A stretch of 9,643 nucleotides of DNA, from assembly GCA_021835265.1 (NCBI GenBank), contig JAKBQK010000246.1, positions 1 to 9,643 of the forward strand, written 5' to 3'. The position numbers were made by a program, and so were the translations under genes. Under the pieces are notes generated by a model. The model made no database searches. It saw only the letters and a list, made by a program, of their open reading frames with translations, and was not told where the DNA came from. The DNA is from Thermoplasmata archaeon. GTDB lineage: Archaea > Thermoplasmatota > Thermoplasmata > Thermoplasmatales > Thermoplasmataceae. Below, piece after piece: positions 1 to 5,134 of this stretch; position 1 is the stretch's first letter, and every line of letters starts with the position of its first letter.

Positions 1-2646
1 ATATGCTTTTTGAAGCGATATTATGGAGAAGTCATTTGGATGACTCGAATAATTAGTATATGGATTGTAAGGCACTCCTTCATAGCATATTTCAAAATTA
101 CTCATGTTAAATGCTGGTTCCATTGTATACCGGGTGCTACCATATGAGAGACCGGGAATTCCATTGGTTTGACCGACAGCGGATGGTGGAAGACCAACCA
201 GTGCTTTGTATATGGTGGTGTTGTAAAATGCTGGTGTATAACCCAGCTCGTATGATGTGACAGTTGCAGTTACAGGCGTTTGGTTAAGAGGGAACGTCCC
301 GTTTGTGGTAACTGCATAAATCTGATAATACTCATATGGAACAATTGCACCGGATGATGTAGAGTAGGCTGGTGTGTCAGTTAAATAAGCTGGTGCATAG
401 AACGTTCCAGTATTAGTTGCAGATAATGGGAATAATGTGTGATCAACCTGTATGTATTGAATACTCCAACCCGTTGCCTGTTGTATCTCCTGATAGAAAT
501 TAATCAGGTTCGGAAGACTTAGCTTTGATGCGAGTTGACCTTTTTCAAGTGCGTAATAAGCATTTGCTGATGTTATGCTTGTGTTAAACTTACCATAGAT
601 TGTTGAATTGTCTGCAATCCATTGTTTATAGTTCATTGGATTCTTGTAGATATTTTCAAGTAGTGTTATTTCTGAATTGTTAAAATACTGTGACAATACG
701 CTCTGTAAAGCTGGAGAGAATTTTCCACTTGAGTTATCCAGAGATGCCTGCATAAGCCTTGATGAGAAAAGGGCCACTATTTGAGATTCATTTGTGGAAA
801 GTAGAATTTGACCAGCTACCTGATACGCCTGTTGAAAGTCATCAGCCACGGTTGGGTGATTTCCCTGATAAAGTTCTTGGAATCCATAATCCCACCAATT
901 CACATAAGCTGGCTTATCTGCAAGAGAAAGGTTTGCTTGCTGCTCTGCAAGCCAGGCCATTGATAGTGATAGTGGGGAACTGCTATTTGTTATTTGGGAA
1001 CCTGTTGTTCCAAAATATGCACTTTCATTAGCGAGGTATGTTGGAGGCTTTGCAAATGATGGTAGAGCTGAATAAACCTGGTGATTTACTCCAGTTGCCG
1101 AATTCACAGGGACTGCTGCTGACATTACTCCTAATCCTGAAGGTATTAATATTCCAAATACAACTATGATAACCATCACAGCCTGAAGCCATGATATGTC
1201 TCCTTTTATACCACTTCTCTTTCTAAAAGCTTTTTTAGTTCTGGTATCGTCCTTTACATTTGAAAGTTTTAGTATATCTGCAAAGTAGTATAATAATGCA
1301 CCTCCCATTATAGCATATGCTGGTGACGCAGTTATGTTAAATCTGGCAGCTGTAAAACTCATATAAATGGATACTGTGGAAAAGATGATTAAAAATGCCA
1401 GAGAGTCAGTCTTTTCCTTGATGAATTTGTAGATAATGAACATGAACCCCCCTATACCTACTACAAACTGGGCTACACCAAATCCTCCAATGTATTGGCC
1501 AAGTGCTGGAGCTTGAGCTTCAGCTATTGTTGAATATAGCTTTGTTTTTATAAAATACCCTTCACCGCTTATGATTTCTGTATAGATATGGGGAGATATG
1601 AAATACATCCCTCCGATGAAAGCTGATACAGTCAATACAAGCACAGGGATAGCAATTATCCATGGTTTTCTTCCTACTATGCCTATCAGGGCCGCAATAA
1701 ATATCATTCCTACTCCAATAAGTAGAGGTGGCACATACCATATAGCTGGGGCATTGTTTGCGGCATAATAATAATACCCACCCATGGCAAATGACAAAAA
1801 TACAAATATTATACTTATGTAAAGAAGATAACCAGTGTTCCTCGAGAGAAAGAGATTTATTAATAATTGTGCCACTACATAAATGGTAATAATTGCCAGT
1901 ATGTATGCATGACCCTGCCATGATAACATGAGAGCACCATAGGAAGCGCCTGCGAACAAAGCGTAAAATGTTGTCTTTTTATTTGATTTGACGTAGTTTA
2001 TTATGCTGGAATAATAGTTATTTACTTTCAATAGACTTCCTTCTATTATCCTGTTCTTATTGGCATAATGAACGGCTCTTTCAAAGAAATAAATAGCAAA
2101 AAATGCGAATATAAGCTCTGGAGTATGCATTCTTCCATCAGAAAGGATACCTGAGGTCAGATTACTTGGCATAAGTGTGTATAAAACTGCACCTATCATT
2201 CCGGCTTTTTTACCAAGTATACTCTTTCCAAGCAGATAAACTGGAATTATAAGAAGAGCACCAAACACTGCATCGAATTCCATGAATGAGTAATACGCTG
2301 CGTGTAAAGCACCTCCGAATATTGGTGCGGTAATAGTTGCAACAAATGCTATCATCCAGTGGAAAAACAATGGTCTTGGATCTCCAGAACCTATTGGATA
2401 GTTTAGGCCACTGGTGTGTAGCAGAGAAACGTGAGTTGTTAGTATGTGTATTATTATATAATAATTAAAATAGGGATCACTTCCACCAGAGAAATTCGCA
2501 TATCCGTTTAAGAATGACTGTCCCCACATATAATAATTAGACAGGAACATATAGAGTGAAAACAGCAACAGGACTCCTGCGAACTCCCAATTACGGCTGA
2601 ACCAGCCTTTAAATTTTTTTATAGATTCAATTTCCTGGAGTTCCAT
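1..2646 (-). CDS. aglB: AglB/STT3 oligosaccharyltransferase, C-terminus beyond window
   Basis: This is the catalytic subunit of archaeal N-glycosylation: it moves a lipid-linked oligosaccharide onto Asn of N-X-S/T sequons on the outer face of the membrane. The reading frame is open for 882 codons from the ATG at 2646 to base 1, with no stop, so the C-terminus is missing. Residues 1-20 are cytosolic; about a dozen membrane segments follow from residue 23 to about 509; a large extracellular domain begins near 510. Family motifs seen are the first acidic motif SDPYFNYY (Asp57), a second loop motif SDGRMHTPE (168-176), TIAE (373-376, the TIXE flap motif) and the signature WWDYG (584-588). VDHTLFPLS further on resembles the DxRLFP element of AglB proteins. 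The second motif has Asp169, His173 and Glu176 instead of a plain DxD. The gene lies 97 nt behind pheT with its own TATA-like element, so it may be a separate transcript. Confidence 0.93.
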   Translation of the reverse strand, partial: MELQEIESIKKFKGWFSRNWEFAGVLLLFSLYMFLSNYYMWGQSFLNGYANFSGGSDPYFNYYIIIHILTTHVSLLHTSGLNYPIGSGDPRPLFFHWMIAFVATITAPIFGGALHAAYYSFMEFDAVFGALLIIPVYLLGKSILGKKAGMIGAVLYTLMPSNLTSGILSDGRMHTPELIFAFFAIYFFERAVHYANKNRIIEGSLLKVNNYYSSIINYVKSNKKTTFYALFAGASYGALMLSWQGHAYILAIITIYVVAQLLINLFLSRNTGYLLYISIIFVFLSFAMGGYYYYAANNAPAIWYVPPLLIGVGMIFIAALIGIVGRKPWIIAIPVLVLTVSAFIGGMYFISPHIYTEIISGEGYFIKTKLYSTIAEAQAPALGQYIGGFGVAQFVVGIGGFMFIIYKFIKEKTDSLAFLIIFSTVSIYMSFTAARFNITASPAYAIMGGALLYYFADILKLSNVKDDTRTKKAFRKRSGIKGDISWLQAVMVIIVVFGILIPSGLGVMSAAVPVNSATGVNHQVYSALPSFAKPPTYLANESAYFGTTGSQITNSSSPLSLSMAWLAEQQANLSLADKPAYVNWWDYGFQELYQGNHPTVADDFQQAYQVAGQILLSTNESQIVALFSSRLMQASLDNSSGKFSPALQSVLSQYFNNSEITLLENIYKNPMNYKQWIADNSTIYGKFNTSITSANAYYALEKGQLASKLSLPNLINFYQEIQQATGWSIQYIQVDHTLFPLSATNTGTFYAPAYLTDTPAYSTSSGAIVPYEYYQIYAVTTNGTFPLNQTPVTATVTSYELGYTPAFYNTTIYKALVGLPPSAVGQTNGIPGLSYGSTRYTMEPAFNMSNFEICYEGVPYNPYTNYSSHPNDFSIISLQKAY

Positions 2647-2680
2647 TTCTTGACTACCGAAAACGCTAATACAATTGAAC

Positions 2681-2688
2681 TATTAAAA
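2681..2688 (-). promoter_or_regulatory. TATA-like element for aglB
   Basis: On the minus strand the gap between pheT and aglB contains TTTTAATA, centred about 38 nt before the aglB ATG. Archaeal transcription usually starts about 25 nt downstream of the TATA centre, which would give a leader of roughly 13 nt. There is no strong Shine-Dalgarno sequence, only a weak GGTAG about 10 nt before the ATG. Read-through from pheT is equally possible, since no clear terminator separates them. Confidence 0.4.
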
Positions 2689-2743
2689 TGTTTAAGAATA
2701 TTCCACCCATTGATTTCCCTAGATATTTGAGAATTTCAGCCTT

Positions 2744-4330
2744 TCAATTTGAATTTGTTAATATTGAGCCAAGGCTTAACTCGAGATAGGCAGTTGGAAA
2801 CGGGATATTAAATTTTTCAAGTAAGATGGGATGTACTTCCCCTAGAAAATTTGATAAAGAGTTATTTTCAGAAAAGATAATATTCCCTGACCGTCCATTG
2901 ATAAAATGATCATTTTTGGTTGGTCTGATTTCAGATAACCTAACATTCAGGGCCCGCAGCAGAGCATCCAGTACACCTTTAATTGTGTCGTAAGATACTG
3001 ATTTTCCACTCATTATGCAACCTAAGGAGGTTTCCTGTGTTCCGTTGTCCCTGATGCAATCACCTACCTCAAACAGTGTCTGCGGAAATGGTTGAGCCCG
3101 GTTTCTTTCAACTGCCCTTATAAGACTTGAGAGTAAATCCTGTCTTATTCGACTGAAGTCGGAACTTTTGGGATTGTTTATTTGGAAGAACTGATCCAAA
3201 TCAATTGAATCTGAAAGGACAAAATTCTTTACCTCTTGAAATCCCAGTCCTACCATTAACTCTCTTAGAACATTTGAGGCGTGGTTGATTTTATTTTCTT
3301 TTCCAATAAAGTTATTCTCTAATACTCCCTCGTGAATGTTTTCAATTCCGTAACCTTTTATAAAGTCTTCTATTATATCAACCTCTCCCATTATGTCTAC
3401 TCTGCCTATGGGAATGGAGCAATATCTCTCATTGTATTTAATTCCCATTTTTGCTAATGTTCTTAGCATGGTATCCTCATTAACTTTTATTCCTACTATA
3501 TTTTTAATGATCTCAGATGAGATTTTGATTTTCTTTAAACTTAGATTATTCTGGTAGCTTGAATATCTTTCTGGTAGGGAGATATTTATTCCCTTACTTA
3601 AGAAATACCCAGCCATTAGTCTAAATCCAAGGTCCAGTCCCTGTTGTGATGTTGCCGTTATGTCCACAAGCATTCTCTCTGTCCTGGAAGTTACTCTGGT
3701 TCTGTATGAATTGAAAAACGGTGGAACTGATATAATACCTGATTCATCAGAAACTCCTACAACTTCTTTATTGTTCTGTAATAATTGATATTTTATCCCT
3801 TTTTCATGCTCTGTTAATAGTTCAGAAATCTTACCTTTCATTCCATCATAAGTTGTTATTACTTCATTAGCGTCAACTGGACCATAAACAATTTTTCCTC
3901 TAATAGCAGATAAATCATGAGCTCCAATGGCAAATTTACTTCTACTTTTCCCAACCGACTCTGAAACACGATCGGAGTACTCCAAAAAATCTTGATTTAT
4001 AATATTATGACTGTTGTCATCCTCAAGATCATCGGTCATAAAGACAACAAAGTATGGTCTTGTTCTGGCTGCATGAACTGAAATATTTTCTTTTTTTAAA
4101 AATATTTTTCCATTCCTCATTTTTCCAGTTTTGTATATTTGAAAACAGTTGAAAAGAGATCCAATGGAGTAAAGGTCTGGTCTATCTGGATTCAACTCTA
4201 TTTTTATATCATCTTCAACCTGAGGTTCGAAACTGAATCCAATTATTCTTGAAAATTCGTAAATGTTTTCCTTCCAATCTAAGCCGAAATATTCTTCTAA
4301 TGTTTCCCGGTTTGATCTTATTACTACCAT
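2744..4330 (-). CDS. pheT: Phenylalanyl-tRNA synthetase beta subunit
   Basis: The beta subunit of the (alpha-beta)2 phenylalanyl-tRNA synthetase, which charges tRNA-Phe and edits Tyr-tRNA-Phe. At 528 residues it has the compact archaeal/eukaryotic form, without the bacterial N-terminal tRNA-binding extension. An N-terminal B1-like segment carries NPDRPDL (47-53). The B3/4 editing region spans about 80-230, with KFAIGAHDL at 132-140. A B5 domain ends in the family hallmark GRVDIMGEVDIIEDF (309-323) followed by GYG. The catalytic-like domain runs from about 345 and closes with LGEVHPILLEKF (496-507), also typical. The start is the ATG 5 nt after the stop of the upstream RHH gene, with a weak GGxxTGAT ribosome site overlapping that stop, which implies co-transcription and coupling. 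The alpha-subunit gene pheS is not in this window. Stop is TGA at 2744-2746. Confidence 0.97.
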   Translation of the reverse strand: MVVIRSNRETLEEYFGLDWKENIYEFSRIIGFSFEPQVEDDIKIELNPDRPDLYSIGSLFNCFQIYKTGKMRNGKIFLKKENISVHAARTRPYFVVFMTDDLEDDNSHNIINQDFLEYSDRVSESVGKSRSKFAIGAHDLSAIRGKIVYGPVDANEVITTYDGMKGKISELLTEHEKGIKYQLLQNNKEVVGVSDESGIISVPPFFNSYRTRVTSRTERMLVDITATSQQGLDLGFRLMAGYFLSKGINISLPERYSSYQNNLSLKKIKISSEIIKNIVGIKVNEDTMLRTLAKMGIKYNERYCSIPIGRVDIMGEVDIIEDFIKGYGIENIHEGVLENNFIGKENKINHASNVLRELMVGLGFQEVKNFVLSDSIDLDQFFQINNPKSSDFSRIRQDLLSSLIRAVERNRAQPFPQTLFEVGDCIRDNGTQETSLGCIMSGKSVSYDTIKGVLDALLRALNVRLSEIRPTKNDHFINGRSGNIIFSENNSLSNFLGEVHPILLEKFNIPFPTAYLELSLGSILTNSN

Positions 4331-4335
4331 ATATA

Positions 4336-4662
4336 TCAGTCCTTTTTATCCCGTTCCAAACTTTCGCTCTCGTTACTAATTTTATTTCTGGTATATTCTT
4401 TCAACACGCTTCTAATTAGATCATCAATGGACACAGCTTCTCCTCTCTGCAATAATGAGTTTAGGTCATCTACCATTTTCCTTGTCAACTGAACTTCAAC
4501 TTTTTTATTAATTCCTTCATCGTCATTTTTTTCGAGAAATTCTCTTAGTGCAATCCTGATGATCTCGGATATGCTTTCATAATTATATCTGTCTAAAAGT
4601 CTTTCCATTCTATCCATATCATCTTCTGATAATCTTATTGTTATTCTATAAGGAACTGCCAT
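4336..4662 (-). CDS. Tandem ribbon-helix-helix DNA-binding protein
   Basis: A 108-residue probable transcription regulator of the CopG/MetJ/Arc superfamily. It contains two RHH units in one chain. Unit 1 (residues 6-45) has strand RITIRLS then helices through EIIRIALREFLEK. Unit 2 (54-93) has strand KVEVQLT then DLIRSVLKEYTRN. The two 40-residue units align without gaps at about 11 identities, with matched hydrophobic positions, so they look like an internal duplication. RHH proteins normally bind DNA as dimers whose paired strands enter the major groove; here one chain could form a pseudo-dimer. The strand faces differ (Arg6, Thr8, Arg10 against Lys54, Glu56, Gln58), suggesting an asymmetric site. 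The C-terminal 15 residues are charged and probably disordered. It is first in a probable operon with pheT (5-nt gap). The target is unknown; autoregulation is an inference. No toxin partner is adjacent, which argues against an antitoxin role. Confidence 0.9.
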   Translation of the reverse strand: MAVPYRITIRLSEDDMDRMERLLDRYNYESISEIIRIALREFLEKNDDEGINKKVEVQLTRKMVDDLNSLLQRGEAVSIDDLIRSVLKEYTRNKISNESESLERDKKD

Positions 4663-4675
4663 AATGAACCGCCAT
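4646..4675 (-). other. Nine-codon upstream ORF overlapping the RHH start
   Basis: On the minus strand an ATG lies 13 nt before the RHH start codon, in another frame, and opens a nine-codon ORF (MAVHYGSSL, stop TAG) that overlaps the first 17 bases of the RHH gene. From the TATA box at 4703-4710 the transcript start is predicted near 4680, so this would be the first AUG of an almost leaderless message. It may be chance. Confidence 0.2.
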
Positions 4676-4691
4676 TAAATATATTTCATTA

Positions 4692-4707
4692 AGTTTATTC
4701 AGTTTAT
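4692..4707. repeat. AGTTTAT direct repeat at the RHH promoter
   Basis: Two exact copies of AGTTTAT start 9 bp apart, at 4692 and 4701, about one helical turn. The right copy overlaps the RHH TATA box and the left copy lies between TATA and the predicted transcript start. RHH regulators commonly bind short repeats spaced about a turn apart, so this is a reasonable but unproven autoregulatory operator. Short repeats like this arise by chance in AT-rich DNA; position is the main argument. Confidence 0.3.
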
Positions 4708-4710
4708 AAA
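4703..4710 (-). promoter_or_regulatory. TATA box of the RHH-pheT transcript
   Basis: TTTATAAA, flanked by more AT, is centred about 44 nt before the RHH start codon. The predicted transcript start near 4680 gives a leader of about 18 nt. It is the best TATA match on the minus strand of this intergenic region. Confidence 0.5.
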
Positions 4711-4819
4711 TATTTGTCCTAAAAATCTCTACACACATTGAGAATAAACGTTAACAACCTTACCTAAAAAAGCTTTATCATACCATTTTATTCAATTAAA
4801 ATATTAAAAGAACTCAACT

Positions 4820-4835
4820 TTTAACAGTTGTTAAA
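4820..4835. repeat. Inverted repeat followed by a T run
   Basis: TTTAAC and GTTAAA form a perfect 6-bp inverted repeat around AGTT. An alternative stem, CAACT/AGTTG (4815-4830), overlaps it. Five bases after the repeat comes a run of seven T (4840-4846). On the plus strand this could be a weak hairpin-plus-T terminator ending a short transcript from the promoter-like element near 4774, or a protein-binding site. The stem is AT-rich and weak. Confidence 0.25.
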
Positions 4836-5066
4836 TCCCTTTTTTTGTAGTTCTAAGAGTGAAATAACCAGAACGACTTACAGTAATATCAATAAGCAAA
4901 AAGCTCTTTAAATTTCATTATGTAATGGAGATAAGAGATGATTTTATCCTAGGACATTTTATCCAAAAATATCTTTATATTGTACAGAATAAATAAAAAG
5001 ATTTGACCCAATTAAACCCATTGTTAATAAAAAATAGACATATGAGCTGAACCATATTCCGATAAA

Positions 5067-5083
5067 GTAGTTCCCAAAACTAC
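5067..5083. repeat. Inverted repeat just upstream of the tes TATA box
   Basis: GTAGTT and AACTAC form a perfect 6-bp inverted repeat around a CCCAA spacer, ending 7 bp before the tes TATA box, at or next to where TFB would contact DNA. The half-site with its next base, GTAGTTC, also occurs at 4847-4853. A repressor or activator site for tes is possible; chance is not excluded. Confidence 0.3.
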
Positions 5084-5090
5084 AAAACTC

Positions 5091-5098
5091 TTTTAATA
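5091..5098 (+). promoter_or_regulatory. TATA box of the tes gene
   Basis: TTTTAATA preceded by AAAACTC, a plausible BRE, lies about 40 nt before the tes start codon. The predicted transcript start, near 5120, would leave a short leader just holding the GGTGA ribosome site at 5123-5127, which makes this a consistent promoter-leader unit. Confidence 0.5.
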
Positions 5099-5122
5099 TT
5101 GGAATGTCTACAATAGAAATAA

Positions 5123-5127
5123 GGTGA
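5123..5127 (+). promoter_or_regulatory. Ribosome binding site deciding a TTG start for tes
   Basis: GGTGA is complementary to the archaeal 16S rRNA 3' end. It stands 7 nt from the TTG at 5135 but 16 nt from the in-frame ATG at 5144. The spacing favours the TTG start; the two starts differ by only three residues. Confidence 0.55.
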
Positions 5128-5134
5128 AAAAAAA

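Larger units (their letters stand above)
4663..5134. other. 472-bp divergent intergenic control region
   Basis: This AT-rich region separates the leftward RHH-pheT-aglB group from the rightward tes group. No convincing protein or structured RNA gene was found in it. It holds a TATA element for each flanking gene and two extra plus-strand BRE/TATA-like elements sharing the octamer AAAAAGCT (at 4767-4774 and 4898-4905). It also holds inverted repeats at 4820-4835 and 5067-5083, a seven-T run at 4840-4846, and direct repeats of AGTTTAT (4692 and 4701) and ATTTTATCC (4941 and 4956). A 23-codon ORF at 4925-4996 exists, but its ATG lies upstream of the transcript start predicted from the nearest TATA element. 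Confidence 0.7.

Noticed and set aside
759..1031. Plus-strand 90-codon ORF opposite aglB
   Set aside because: It is antisense to the region coding the AglB WWDYG motif, which is clearly the real frame.
1562..1921. Minus-strand 119-codon ORF within aglB
   Set aside because: It is a different frame of the same strand as the continuous AglB frame; Cys/His-rich translation with no family resemblance.
4941..4964. Exact 9-bp direct repeat ATTTTATCC with a TCCTAGGA palindrome between the copies
   Set aside because: One such repeat is expected by chance in an AT-rich region of this size, and it does not line up with a start or promoter.
4925..4996. Plus-strand 23-codon ORF in the intergenic region
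   Set aside because: The nearest TATA-like element (4907-4914) is only about 14 nt from the ATG, so the predicted start lies inside the ORF; no ribosome site; too short to judge.
4751..5027. TTGTTAA occurring three times (4751-4757 reverse, 4828-4834, 5021-5027)
   Set aside because: Irregular spacing, no positional relation to either promoter, and the same word occurs in coding sequence near 2754.
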